This document shows, piece by piece, positions 25,177-34,029 of a stretch of 54,106 bases of DNA (its first letter is position 1; each line of letters opens with the position of its first letter). The position numbers were made by a program, and so were the translations under genes. Source of the stretch: Bacteroidota bacterium (GTDB lineage Bacteria > Bacteroidota > Ignavibacteria > Palsa-1295); the NCBI GenBank assembly GCA_021324685.1, contig JAJPIQ010000048.1:1-54106 (forward strand), read 5' to 3'. Below the pieces are notes generated by a model. The model was given only the letters and a program-made list of their open reading frames with translations, was not told the origin of the DNA and searched no databases.

Positions 25177-25913
25177 GCGAAGTACCACAGACTAACAAAC
25201 GCGTGGCCGTCGTGACCGGCGGAGCGCGTGGCATTGGGCGCGCGATTGTCGAAGAACTCCGCGATCAGGGATGTTTCGTCATCTTCCTCGACTATGCGAT
25301 TTCGGAGGAAGCGATTTCCTTCGCAAACGCAAATGCGATCGGCTACGATAAACTCGATGTGACCGATGCGAACGCGGTCTCGGCGATGATCGATAAGATT
25401 GTGGCGGAGCACGGCGCGATCGATGTTCTGGTCAATAATGCCGGCATTACGCGCGACGGCCTTTTGCTGCGAATGTCCGAGGCGGACTGGGATGCCGTCC
25501 TGAATACGAATTTAAAAGGCGTTTTTAATGTGACAAAAGCGGCGATTCGGCCCATGATGTCCCAAAAACGCGGGAAGATAATTAACATTGCGAGTGTTGT
25601 GGCGCTCACCGGGAATGCCGGGCAGGCGAATTATAGCGCCTCGAAAGCGGGCGTGATCGGGTTTACGAAGTCTGTCGCGAAGGAGATCGCTTCCCGCGGC
25701 ATTACCGTAAATGCGATTGCGCCGGGATTTATCGAGACCGATATGACCGCCAAACTCAACGATGCGCAGCGCGCCGCCATGCTGACGCTGGTGCCAATGA
25801 AGCGTCCGGGAACGCCGAAGGATGTGGCTCGCGCCGTTGGCTTCCTGGCTTCCGAGGCTGCGGACTACATTACCGGTCAGGTGATCGTCGTGGACGGCGG
25901 AATGACAATGTAA
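25173..25913 (+). CDS. fabG: 3-oxoacyl-ACP reductase
   Basis: NADPH-dependent short-chain dehydrogenase that performs the first reduction in fatty-acid elongation; 246 residues. Cofactor motif TGGARGIG at 15-22, NNAGITRDG at 88-96 (the TRD is characteristic of FabG), and catalytic S141, Y154 and K158 are present; the end GQVIVVDGGMTM is standard. ATG 25173 overlaps the preceding stop as ATGA. A 100-base spacer with repeats follows before acpP. Confidence 0.95.
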   Translation: MSEVPQTNKRVAVVTGGARGIGRAIVEELRDQGCFVIFLDYAISEEAISFANANAIGYDKLDVTDANAVSAMIDKIVAEHGAIDVLVNNAGITRDGLLLRMSEADWDAVLNTNLKGVFNVTKAAIRPMMSQKRGKIINIASVVALTGNAGQANYSASKAGVIGFTKSVAKEIASRGITVNAIAPGFIETDMTAKLNDAQRAAMLTLVPMKRPGTPKDVARAVGFLASEAADYITGQVIVVDGGMTM

Positions 25914-25918
25914 ATTTT

Positions 25919-26007
25919 AGTGCTGAGTGCTAAGTGCTGAGTGCTTAGTACACAGCCGGATACAGAACACTCAGAACGTAGTATTTAGCATATAGCACTT
26001 TAGCACT
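25919..26007. repeat. AGTGCT repeat pair with inverted partner before acpP
   Basis: AGTGCTGAGTGCT occurs at 25919 and again at 25933 (14-base period). Within it AGTGCTAAGTGCT (25926-25938) is complementary to AGCACTTTAGCACT (25994-26007) except for one extra A. The paired arms are about 55 bases apart and the second lies seven bases from the acpP start, so a transcript reaching acpP could fold here. No terminator T-run follows. Whether it regulates acpP or is a low-complexity insertion is open. Confidence 0.65.
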
Positions 26008-26013
26008 TTTACC

Positions 26014-26253
26014 ATGGCAGATCAAAACGTAGAATCGAAAGTAAAAGAGATCATCGTAAGCAAGCTTGGCGTCGAGGATTCGCAGGTGACGCCAAACGCT
26101 TCGTTCACAAACGATCTTGGCGCCGACTCGCTCGACACGGTCGAACTTGTAATGGAGTTTGAAAAAGCGTTCAATCTTCAGATCCCCGATGAGGACGCCG
26201 AAAAGATCCAGACCGTCGGGGACGCGATCACCTATATCAACAACAAGAAATAA
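26014..26253 (+). CDS. acpP: Acyl carrier protein
   Basis: Small acidic four-helix carrier of acyl chains, 79 residues. The phosphopantetheine attachment Ser39 is in [18 protein letters not shown], the usual sequence. The N-terminal [15 protein letters not shown] and the C-terminal [12 protein letters not shown] are family-typical. It is six bases upstream of fabF. The spacer before it contains AGTGCT repeats in place of a visible ribosome site. Confidence 0.97.
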   Translation: MADQNVESKVKEIIVSKLGVEDSQVTPNASFTNDLGADSLDTVELVMEFEKAFNLQIPDEDAEKIQTVGDAITYINNKK

Positions 26254-26259
26254 TACCGC

Positions 26260-27513
26260 ATGCCGCAAGGCCGCCGAAGAATAGTCGTCACCGGTATGGG
26301 AGCTGTCACGCCGCTCGGCAATGACCTGTCCTCGTATTGGGAAGGTCTCGAGCGCGGACGTTCTGGCGCCGCGCCGATCACACGGTTCGATGCGTCGGAC
26401 TATGACACGCGTTTTGCGTGTGAAGTGAAGGGATTCAATCCGCTTGATTTCATCGATCGCAAGATGATCAATCGGATGGACCTGTTCACGCAGTTCGGCG
26501 TGGCGGCGACGGACATGGCGATCAAGGATGCCGGCTGGACGCTCGACGGGCAGGACCGGACGCGCATCGGCGTGGTCTACGGTTCCGGAATCGGCGGAAT
26601 GGGAACGTATCAAAAGCAGCAGGAAACGCTGTACGAAACCGGAGGTCCGCACCGGATCTCTCCTTTTTTCGTTCCCATGCTCATTAGCGATATCTGCGCA
26701 GGATATATTTCGATGCGGCACGGGCTGAAAGGCCCGAATTACGCGACCACCAGCGCGTGTGCGACGAGCAATAATGCGATCATCGATGCTGCGATGCTCA
26801 TCGATCGTGGCCTCGCCGATGCGATCGTCGCCGGCGGCGCGGAGGCCGTTATCTGCCCCATGGGCGTCGGCGGGTTCAACGCGATGAAGGCCCTTTCGAC
26901 CCGAAACGATGCCCCGGAAAAAGCGAGCCGCCCGTTCGACCTCGAACGCGATGGATTTGTCATGGGCGAAGGTGGAGCAACGTTGATCCTCGAAGACATG
27001 GAATATGCTATGTCGCGCGGTGCCAGAATTTATGCCGAGCTGGTCGGCTTTGGCATGTCGGCTGATGCTTATCACATCACACAGCCGGCTCCGGGCGGCG
27101 AGGGTGCGGTACGCTCGATGAAGATGGCGATATCAGCGGCGGGCCTTAAGCCCTCCGAGATCGATTATATCAATGTTCACGGAACATCGACTCCTCCCGG
27201 TGACATTAGTGAAACGGAGGCGATCAAAGTCGCTTTTGGCGATCATGCACGGAAGGTTGCGATCAGTTCGACGAAGTCGATGACGGGCCACCTTTTGGGA
27301 GCGGCCGGTGCCGTCGAGGCCATTGCGACCGTAATGGCGATCGACCGGCAGATCGCGCCGCCGACTATCAATTATGAGAATCCAGATCCGGCCTGCGATC
27401 TCGATTATGTGCCGAATATCGCTCGGCCCATGCGGATCGAGGCAGCCATGAGTAATGGTTTCGGATTTGGCGGGCACAATGCGACCCTTATCTTCAAGCG
27501 TTTTGAAGCATGA
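26260..27513 (+). CDS. fabF: Beta-ketoacyl-ACP synthase II
   Basis: Elongating condensing enzyme, 417 residues. The Cys-His-His triad is complete: C167 in [12 protein letters not shown]307 in [13 protein letters not shown] and H344 in [16 protein letters not shown]. The N-terminus [16 protein letters not shown] and the C-terminal [18 protein letters not shown] are canonical. Six bases after acpP; the pair acpP-fabF is a widespread conserved neighbourhood. Confidence 0.96.
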   Translation: MPQGRRRIVVTGMGAVTPLGNDLSSYWEGLERGRSGAAPITRFDASDYDTRFACEVKGFNPLDFIDRKMINRMDLFTQFGVAATDMAIKDAGWTLDGQDRTRIGVVYGSGIGGMGTYQKQQETLYETGGPHRISPFFVPMLISDICAGYISMRHGLKGPNYATTSACATSNNAIIDAAMLIDRGLADAIVAGGAEAVICPMGVGGFNAMKALSTRNDAPEKASRPFDLERDGFVMGEGGATLILEDMEYAMSRGARIYAELVGFGMSADAYHITQPAPGGEGAVRSMKMAISAAGLKPSEIDYINVHGTSTPPGDISETEAIKVAFGDHARKVAISSTKSMTGHLLGAAGAVEAIATVMAIDRQIAPPTINYENPDPACDLDYVPNIARPMRIEAAMSNGFGFGGHNATLIFKRFEA

Positions 27514-27538
27514 GCGTCTTTTTCTCTTTCATAGGTTC

Positions 27539-28513
27539 TTGAGCGAAGCTCCTTTTTCCGATCCGAATTCACGCGAAGGTGCCGGACGAACGTCGCGGCA
27601 AAGCGGTAAAGATCGCTCCAATCTCTTTTCTCGATTTCGTAAGCGCATCGACCGCTATCGCGAGTTAGGTCGTGCCCGGCGGCAGCGCCTGGACGAAAAA
27701 CTTCGCGAGCGTGAACCCGCGACCGGTCCCGCCATCGCCTATGAGATGGTCCCTGGCACGGCACGGGGCATTCTTACCGCACAGGACTTTGACGAGCTCG
27801 AACGCCGGATCGGTTACACGATCAAACACCGTGCGTATTTTCTCCAGGCGCTGACGCACCGGTCCTATCTGCAATTTGCACAATACCCGGCGCTGAAATC
27901 GAACGAGCGGCTCGAATTTTTAGGAGATTCGATCCTGAATCTTGTCATTGCCGAATATCTCTATGGCGAATTCGAGTCCCTGCCGGAAGGCGACCTCACG
28001 AAATTGCGCTCGCGTCTCGTTTCGGGCACGGCGCTCGTTCAGCATGCCAAAGATATCGACCTGGAACAGTTCCTTCTGCTTTCCACATCCGCCGATGCGG
28101 CGCTCAAACGCGGCTCTGCAACGCTCCTTGCCGATGCCTACGAAGCCGTCATTGCGGCGATCTATCTGGACGGAGGAATGACGGCGGCGCGCGATTTCAT
28201 TTACCGCAATATCATCACGCACACGCGGCGCGATGAGCTCATGCTTTCGGACAAGAACTACAAGTCGATGCTGCTGGAATTTGTCCAGTCGAAAAAATTA
28301 TCGTCTCCGAAATATGTAACGGTGAATGAAGAAGGCCCCAATCATGCCCGAACATTTTCCGTGGACGTGTTGGTGACCGGCCTCCGGCACGGCTCCGGTT
28401 CCGGGCGTTCGAAAAAAGAGGCCGAACAAAATGCCGCCCGGGAAGCCCTCGGAATACTGGGCGTGCTGCCGCGGATCGTGCGGCAAAATGAGGACGGCAG
28501 GGAAGAGGACTAA
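27539..28513 (+). CDS. rnc: Ribonuclease III with basic N-terminal extension
   Basis: Double-strand RNA endonuclease for rRNA and mRNA processing. Counted from TTG 27539 it has 324 residues. The RNase III signature NERLEFLGDSIL covers 122-133 and the second metal site is D199-A-Y-E202; a double-stranded RNA binding domain occupies roughly 240-315 (SPKYVTVNEEGPNHARTF and SKKEAEQNAAREAL). An N-terminal region of about 80 residues, rich in Arg and Lys, precedes the usual domain and has no counterpart in short bacterial enzymes. The start is uncertain: ATG 27455 would overlap fabF by 59 bases, and an ATG at 27746 would remove the extension. Sits between fabF and aroA. Confidence 0.9.
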   Translation: MSEAPFSDPNSREGAGRTSRQSGKDRSNLFSRFRKRIDRYRELGRARRQRLDEKLREREPATGPAIAYEMVPGTARGILTAQDFDELERRIGYTIKHRAYFLQALTHRSYLQFAQYPALKSNERLEFLGDSILNLVIAEYLYGEFESLPEGDLTKLRSRLVSGTALVQHAKDIDLEQFLLLSTSADAALKRGSATLLADAYEAVIAAIYLDGGMTAARDFIYRNIITHTRRDELMLSDKNYKSMLLEFVQSKKLSSPKYVTVNEEGPNHARTFSVDVLVTGLRHGSGSGRSKKEAEQNAAREALGILGVLPRIVRQNEDGREED

Positions 28514-28520
28514 GATTCCA

Positions 28521-29867
28521 ATGACCGTCCAGATTTACCCCGCCGCGTCCCATCCCGCTCCGGAGCAGCCGATCGAATTTGCGATGCCACCCGACAAATC
28601 GATGCTCCATCGCATCCTTTTTTTAGGTTCCCTCACCCAATCGCATATTCGCATTCCGATCCATTCGATCGAAAGCATTTCGCATGACGCCGTCGCGACG
28701 GTGCTCGCGCTGGAATCGCTGGGCGTGCCGGTCGAAATAACGGACGATGCGATCGACCTTCAGGGCGTGGGCCGTCACGGTCTGCGTTCTCCTTCGCACA
28801 CGATCAATTGCGCAAATTCGGGAACAACGGCCCGGCTGCTCATGGGTCTGCTTGCAGGGCAGCCGTTCGAATGTACGGTCTCGGGCGACGATTCGCTCTC
28901 GAAGCGGCCCATGAAGCGCGTGGCAGACCTGCTCGCACGGATGGGTGCACACATTTCTTCGTCAGCCACCGGGACCCTGCCCCTTACCGTTCATGGAAAT
29001 GCGTTGCGGGGCACGAACATCATTTTGCCGGTCGCTTCGGCGCAGATCAAATCTGCTCTCCTCATTGCCGGTCTTTATGCTCAAGGAGAGACCGGCGTGA
29101 GAGAGCCGTATCCCTCACGCGATCATACGGAACGCCTGTTGGAGGCTCTCGGCTTTGGGATCGAGTTTGGAAATCGATTGACGATTCATCCGGAAACGCA
29201 GCCGGAACTCCCGGACGAGCTGGAGTTTGTAGTTCCTGGCGATCCATCGAGCGCGGCGTTCCTGATCGCGGCGGCCGTCCTGCTGCGACGACGGATCCGA
29301 ATCACCAATCTTTCGCTGAATCCCACTCGAACGCGATTTTTCGATGTGCTGACGCTCATGGGGGTCGAACTGGAAGCGACGGAGATCACCGAACTCTGGA
29401 ACGAACCTCGCGGTAGCATGACGGTCTTCGGCGATCGGACCGACGAACTGATGCCGTTCGAGATCGATGAGAGCGACGTTCCTCTTTTAATCGATGAACT
29501 TCCCGTCCTCATGGTACTCGCCTTGTTCGCCCATGGCGAAAGTTCCATCCGCGGCGCGCGTGAACTTCGCCTTAAAGAGAGCGATCGAATTGCGCTGGCC
29601 GTAAAACAATTTCGAGCGTTTGGCGCCGACATCCAGGAATTGGATGACGGCATGATCGTTTCCGGAATACCCGTGCGGCGTCTCGTGCCGGCTGTCATCG
29701 ACCACGGGGGAGACCACCGGCTTACGATGGCCTTCAGCATTGCGGCGCTTTTTTGCGAAACGCCGACCCGAGTTCCAAATGCCGAAATTGCATCGGTCTC
29801 CTATCCGCATTTCTATGAGGACCTGCACCGGTTCTGTGGCGATTGTGTGGAAATAAGCGCCTTATGA
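28521..29867 (+). CDS. aroA: 3-phosphoshikimate 1-carboxyvinyltransferase (EPSP synthase)
   Basis: Sixth step of the shikimate pathway: joins PEP to shikimate-3-phosphate. 448 residues. Motifs include MPPDKSMLHRIL at the N-terminus, CANSGTTARLLMGLLAG near 95-110, SAQIKSALLIAGLYA, SRDHTERLL near 195 and LRLKESDRI near 350. ATG 28521 is chosen; an upstream in-frame ATG would overlap rnc. It is seven bases after rnc and its stop overlaps the aroE start (ATGA). First of a block of shikimate genes. Confidence 0.95.
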   Translation: MTVQIYPAASHPAPEQPIEFAMPPDKSMLHRILFLGSLTQSHIRIPIHSIESISHDAVATVLALESLGVPVEITDDAIDLQGVGRHGLRSPSHTINCANSGTTARLLMGLLAGQPFECTVSGDDSLSKRPMKRVADLLARMGAHISSSATGTLPLTVHGNALRGTNIILPVASAQIKSALLIAGLYAQGETGVREPYPSRDHTERLLEALGFGIEFGNRLTIHPETQPELPDELEFVVPGDPSSAAFLIAAAVLLRRRIRITNLSLNPTRTRFFDVLTLMGVELEATEITELWNEPRGSMTVFGDRTDELMPFEIDESDVPLLIDELPVLMVLALFAHGESSIRGARELRLKESDRIALAVKQFRAFGADIQELDDGMIVSGIPVRRLVPAVIDHGGDHRLTMAFSIAALFCETPTRVPNAEIASVSYPHFYEDLHRFCGDCVEISAL

Positions 29868-30745
29868 AAGCGTTGAAAGCCGCCCTGTTGGGACGTTCGC
29901 TGACGCACAGTATTTCTCCGGCCGTTCACGAAGCGTTATTCCCACTCCTTTGCCAAAAATTGAACTGTCGTTTTGAACGGATCGCATACACGAATATCGA
30001 GTGTGAAAATGAGGACGTCTTCCTTGGATATTTGAACAAAGACGATCGTGTCGGTTTCAGCGTGACGTTCCCATATAAATATCTGGCTTCCCAGTTATCG
30101 GAAGATGCGAATTCGCTGGTTCATCGCATCAAGTCTGCCAATACTATTCTTACTGGCAAGCCACCGAGCGTTTATTCCACGGATGGTGCTGGCTTTGTAT
30201 ATGCCCTGGAAAAAGCATGTCCGCCGCTCGTAACAAAAGACTATCAATTAGTCGTGATCGGAGCAGGCGGGGCGGCTCGCGCGGTCATGGAAGCGGTCTA
30301 TGCCCGTGGATGGCGAGGCATTACAGTGCGCGCTCGCGCCCTTTCCGAAGCACGGCGCTCGTTCGAACGATACACACACGTAACTGTTCTTCCGCTCGAA
30401 TCTTTCGACCGAATGCCCGGTAACTATCTTATTATTCATGCGACTCCCGTGGGACAACGGGGAAGCGATTCGTTGCTCCAGCACTTCGATTGGCAAACAG
30501 GCGACATTGCGATCGACCTCGTCTATAATCCGCTCCGAACGAAGTTTTTAGATAGCGCCGAGGTAAAAGGAGCCACCGCCGTTGACGGGCTCGGAATGCT
30601 CATCGAGCAGGCGGCACTTTCGCAACACATTTGGATGTCCGGCGAGGAAGCAGACGAGTCGCTGCTTACGCTCGGCGAATTTCAGGAACTTCATCGCACC
30701 CTTTCCACGCATCTCGCACCTCGATGGGACGCCTTCGCATCCTGA
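29864..30745 (+). CDS. aroE: Shikimate dehydrogenase
   Basis: NADP-dependent reduction of 3-dehydroshikimate to shikimate; 293 residues. The substrate site is SLTHSISPAVHEALF (14-28) and SVTFPYKYLAS, whose Lys acts as catalytic base (commonly written NVTxPxK). The nucleotide-binding GAGGAARAVMEAVY and the distal DLVYNPLRTKFL, GLGMLIEQAALS are in order. ATG 29864 overlaps the aroA stop by four bases. The 3' end overlaps the aroC start by 22 bases. Confidence 0.94.
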   Translation: MKALKAALLGRSLTHSISPAVHEALFPLLCQKLNCRFERIAYTNIECENEDVFLGYLNKDDRVGFSVTFPYKYLASQLSEDANSLVHRIKSANTILTGKPPSVYSTDGAGFVYALEKACPPLVTKDYQLVVIGAGGAARAVMEAVYARGWRGITVRARALSEARRSFERYTHVTVLPLESFDRMPGNYLIIHATPVGQRGSDSLLQHFDWQTGDIAIDLVYNPLRTKFLDSAEVKGATAVDGLGMLIEQAALSQHIWMSGEEADESLLTLGEFQELHRTLSTHLAPRWDAFAS

Positions 30746-31920
30746 CCGCCGGTGAGTCGCACGGCCAGCAGCTTACGGGCATTCTCGAAGGAATGCCGGC
30801 AGGGCTATCGCTCATCGCGGAACGAGATATCGATCCCGTCCTTCTCGAACGGCAAAAGGGATATGGGCGCGGACGGCGGCAACAGATCGAGCACGATACC
30901 GCGATCATTCTTTCCGGCGTTCGAAATGGCGTAACGACGGGCGCACCGATCGCGCTTTCGATCCAAAATAAAGACTGGGTTCATTGGAAAGAACGAATGT
31001 CCGTGGAACCGTTTCGTTCCGAGGTTCAGGCGGTCACGATCCCACGGCCCGGACATGCCGATCTGGCCGGTGCGATCAAGTACGGTCATGCATCCGACCT
31101 TCGGAATGTGTTCGAGCGCGCGAGTGCGCGTGAGACGGCGATGCGGGTGGCCCTGGGAGCGATTGCGAATACACTTCTGCGCGCATTGGACTTCGAATCG
31201 ATCTCCTTTGTCGCCGCCATCGGCGGGATCGCAGGCGAAGCGGATACGATCGAAGACATCTTCAACGCTCGGCAAATTATTTCAGTGAGTCCGGTACGAA
31301 TGTTAAGCCCTGATGCCGAACGGCGCGCGATCGAAAAAATCGATCAGGCCAAATCCAATGGCGATACGCTCGGTGGCATTGTCGCGTGCATGATTCGGAA
31401 CGTCCCCGCCGGCATTGGAAGTCATGTTCAGTGGGACCGAAAGTTAGATGGCCTGCTGGCCCAGGCCGTGATGAGCATTCAGGCGGTAAAAGGAGTCGAG
31501 ATCGGTGCGGGTTTTCATGCTTCGCACCGGTTCGGCTCCGAAGTGCATGACGGAATTGGAACCCACGATGGAACGATTTCTCGCACGCGCAACAATTCCG
31601 GCGGAATCGAAGGCGGAATGTCCACCGGCGAACCGATCGTCCTCCGAGCGGCGATGAAGCCGATCTCGACGCTCATGCAGCCGCTGGGCTCGGTCGATCT
31701 TTCGACGGGTGAATCGACAAAGGCCCATATTGAACGCAGCGATGTTTGTGCGGTGCCGGCACTGGCCGTGATTGTGGAGCAGGTGGTCGCGCTTACGATG
31801 GCCAGCGAACTCCTGGAAACCATGGGCGGCGATACGATGACCGAGCTACGGGAACGAATCAAAATTCGCCGCGCTCGGTATTCGCTCGAAATTCTTCGCA
31901 ATGACCTGGCGCAACCGTAA
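30724..31920 (+). CDS. aroC: Chorismate synthase
   Basis: Last step of chorismate formation, needing reduced FMN; 398 residues. Signature 1 GRLRILTAGESHG begins at residue 2, signature 2 is RASARETAMRVALGAIA, and signature 3 is the TRNNSGGIEGGMSTGEPI region. His residues for FMN protonation appear in GESHGQ and in SHRFGSEVHDG. ATG 30724 is inside the end of aroE, so the genes are translationally coupled. The C-terminus overlaps the aroKB start by 20 bases. Confidence 0.96.
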   Translation: MGRLRILTAGESHGQQLTGILEGMPAGLSLIAERDIDPVLLERQKGYGRGRRQQIEHDTAIILSGVRNGVTTGAPIALSIQNKDWVHWKERMSVEPFRSEVQAVTIPRPGHADLAGAIKYGHASDLRNVFERASARETAMRVALGAIANTLLRALDFESISFVAAIGGIAGEADTIEDIFNARQIISVSPVRMLSPDAERRAIEKIDQAKSNGDTLGGIVACMIRNVPAGIGSHVQWDRKLDGLLAQAVMSIQAVKGVEIGAGFHASHRFGSEVHDGIGTHDGTISRTRNNSGGIEGGMSTGEPIVLRAAMKPISTLMQPLGSVDLSTGESTKAHIERSDVCAVPALAVIVEQVVALTMASELLETMGGDTMTELRERIKIRRARYSLEILRNDLAQP

Positions 31921-33589
31921 TTTATATCTCATCGGACTGCCCGGAGCCGGGAAATCGTCGATCGGGCTGAACCTTGCGCGTGCGCTCGAAGGATTCGGTT
32001 ACACCTTCGTCGATCTCGATGCCGAGATCGAGCAGGTGGCCGGTGAACGTATCTCCGAAATATTTCGCACGAAGGGGGAAGCGCATTTCCGGGAGCTTGA
32101 GACCCGAGCGCTTTTACGTATCGCGTCTCGAAACGGCCGTCATACCATCGTGGCGACCGGTGGTGGCGCGGTCGAACGCGATATTAATCGTGCTATCATC
32201 CGAGGTTCCGGGATCCCGATCTGGATCGACGTGACGGTCCGCCAGGCTGCGAAGAATGTTCGTTCCGATCTATTACAGGGCCGCGACCGTCCGCTTTTCC
32301 AGACTGCTTCGAGCGAAGAACTGAAAAAAACATTATCGGAATTGCTCGAAGCTCGTCGAAAATATTATGAAGAGGCTACCCTCCACTTTGTGACCCGCAG
32401 CGTGCGCGGCGAGGAGCCGGACTCCGAGGAATTGGCGCAGGAACTTCTCATTGCGCTCGATAAAATGTCGCTGGCGGTTGCACTGAAACCGCCGCATCGC
32501 ACGCTCCTTGCCAAAAGCGCGATGGGGAATTATCCCATTCTTATTGGAAGCGGTACTGCCGCACGAGAGCTATCGCATTTTATTCTTGGTGGGCAGTACG
32601 CTCACGTCATTATCATGACCGATTCCAACGTCGAATCGTTACATGCCCAGGATCTTTGTGTCAAACTAAAAGCAACGCTTGGTTCCAGGGCTTCGGTCTC
32701 TTCCATTGTGACAGTGCCCGGCGAGCACCATAAGAACGTTGAAACATTGTTGCAGGTCCTCGCCGAGATGAAGCTGGGTGGCGCGACGCGGCGAAAGAGC
32801 GTCGTCGTCTCCATGGGAGGTGGGGTGGTGACCGATCTGGCAGGGCTTGCTGCGAACCTATACCATCGCGGTTTGGACATCGTGCATATTCCTACGACGC
32901 TGCTCGCGCAGGCGGACGCCGCGATCGGCGGTAAAACCGGGATCGATGCGTTCGGCGGGAAGAATACGGTCGGAACGTTTTATGCCCCCTCGCTCGTGCT
33001 GGTCGATCCGATCTACTTAAAAACGCTCGCTCGGCGCGAGCTTCATTCGGGTCTGGCCGAAGTATATAAATATGCACTCATCGGCAATGCGGAGTTATGG
33101 CAAAAACTGGCGAGGCGCGTTCGCCGGCTTGTGCGCGGCTTAGATGCGTCGTATGAAGAAACGATATACGACTGCATCCGCGAAAAATTGCGTTATGTCG
33201 AATCCGACGAATTCGAACGATCGCAGGGGATCAGGGAACTGCTTAATTTTGGCCATACCTTTGGGCATGCCATCGAATCGGCCACGGATTTCTCTTCCCT
33301 GCTGCACGGAGAAGCGGTGCTCCTTGGCATGCGCGCCGCCGCATGGCTTTCCAAAGAACTTGCCATCCTTTCTGAGGACGCATGGCGCGAGATAGAATTG
33401 GTATTAGGACGAATTCCTGTCGAGGGGTCCCTGGAAACCTCGCCGGAACGAATTCTTGGAGAGTTCCTGAAGGATAAAAAGGGAAAAGGAAGGGTCGTAC
33501 TGCTGCGTGAGATCGGGAAAGCGATGATCCATGAAATTTCAGAACCGGAAGCGCGCCGGGCGATCGAATATCTATTTACATTAGCATGA
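31901..33589 (+). CDS. aroKB: Shikimate kinase / 3-dehydroquinate synthase fusion
   Basis: A 562-residue bifunctional enzyme in one uninterrupted frame. Residues 1-170 are shikimate kinase: P-loop GLPGAGKSS (12-20), VDLDAEIE near 36, ATGGGAVE near 85, and the RDRPLF lid. A short linker (about 170-195) leads to dehydroquinate synthase from about 196: GGGVVTDLAGLAANLYHRGL, IPTTLLAQADAAIGGKTGID, GKNTVGTFY and the metal-site LNFGHTFGHAIE with HGEAV. The two steps are not consecutive in the pathway (AroB is step 2, AroK step 5), so fusion probably serves co-expression. The AroB-like part is the C-terminal half, the opposite of what separate-gene neighbours would suggest. Confidence 0.95.
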   Translation: MTWRNRNLYLIGLPGAGKSSIGLNLARALEGFGYTFVDLDAEIEQVAGERISEIFRTKGEAHFRELETRALLRIASRNGRHTIVATGGGAVERDINRAIIRGSGIPIWIDVTVRQAAKNVRSDLLQGRDRPLFQTASSEELKKTLSELLEARRKYYEEATLHFVTRSVRGEEPDSEELAQELLIALDKMSLAVALKPPHRTLLAKSAMGNYPILIGSGTAARELSHFILGGQYAHVIIMTDSNVESLHAQDLCVKLKATLGSRASVSSIVTVPGEHHKNVETLLQVLAEMKLGGATRRKSVVVSMGGGVVTDLAGLAANLYHRGLDIVHIPTTLLAQADAAIGGKTGIDAFGGKNTVGTFYAPSLVLVDPIYLKTLARRELHSGLAEVYKYALIGNAELWQKLARRVRRLVRGLDASYEETIYDCIREKLRYVESDEFERSQGIRELLNFGHTFGHAIESATDFSSLLHGEAVLLGMRAAAWLSKELAILSEDAWREIELVLGRIPVEGSLETSPERILGEFLKDKKGKGRVVLLREIGKAMIHEISEPEARRAIEYLFTLA

Positions 33590-34029
33590 ATATTCTTGTG
33601 CTTCACGGCCCTAACCTGAACTTACTCGGCGAACGGGAGCCGGAGATCTATGGCACGGCGAGCCTTTCGGATATTAACGACATGCTCCTGGCCGAAGCGG
33701 GTCGCTTTGGGGTAACGATCCGGTTTTTTCAATCGAACCACGAAGGAGAACTGATCGACCGCCTGCATGATGAGCGCAAATGGCTCGATGCCATCATTAT
33801 GAATCCGGGAGCGTTTGCCCATTATTCCTGGGCGCTCCGCGATGCCGTCGCATCGGTCGCAAAACCGATGGTCGAAGTCCATTTAACCGATCTTACAAAG
33901 CGGGAAGAATTCCGGCGTCATAGTGTGTTTGACGGTCTCGGACTGGTCCGAAGGATCATGGGGCGGGGTGCCCAGGGATATGTGAATGCCCTGCGCCTGC
34001 TTGTGGATGCCGGCCCGATTTCGCTATGA
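33586..34029 (+). CDS. aroQ: Type II 3-dehydroquinate dehydratase
   Basis: Third shikimate step, converting dehydroquinate to dehydroshikimate; 147 residues of the dodecameric type II class. HGPNLNLLGEREPEIYG carries the catalytic Tyr and Arg; NPGAFAHYSWALRDA supplies the Asn and His of the active site (NPGAYTHTS in most relatives); EVHLTD is the third segment. ATG overlaps the aroKB stop (ATGA) and its own stop overlaps the mqnP start. Confidence 0.95.
   Translation: MNILVLHGPNLNLLGEREPEIYGTASLSDINDMLLAEAGRFGVTIRFFQSNHEGELIDRLHDERKWLDAIIMNPGAFAHYSWALRDAVASVAKPMVEVHLTDLTKREEFRRHSVFDGLGLVRRIMGRGAQGYVNALRLLVDAGPISL

Noticed and set aside
25945-27075. Long minus-strand open frame (376 codons) opposite acpP and fabF
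   Set aside because: It is the antisense shadow of two complete, motif-bearing fatty-acid genes; its translation is Arg/His/Asp-rich without any domain.
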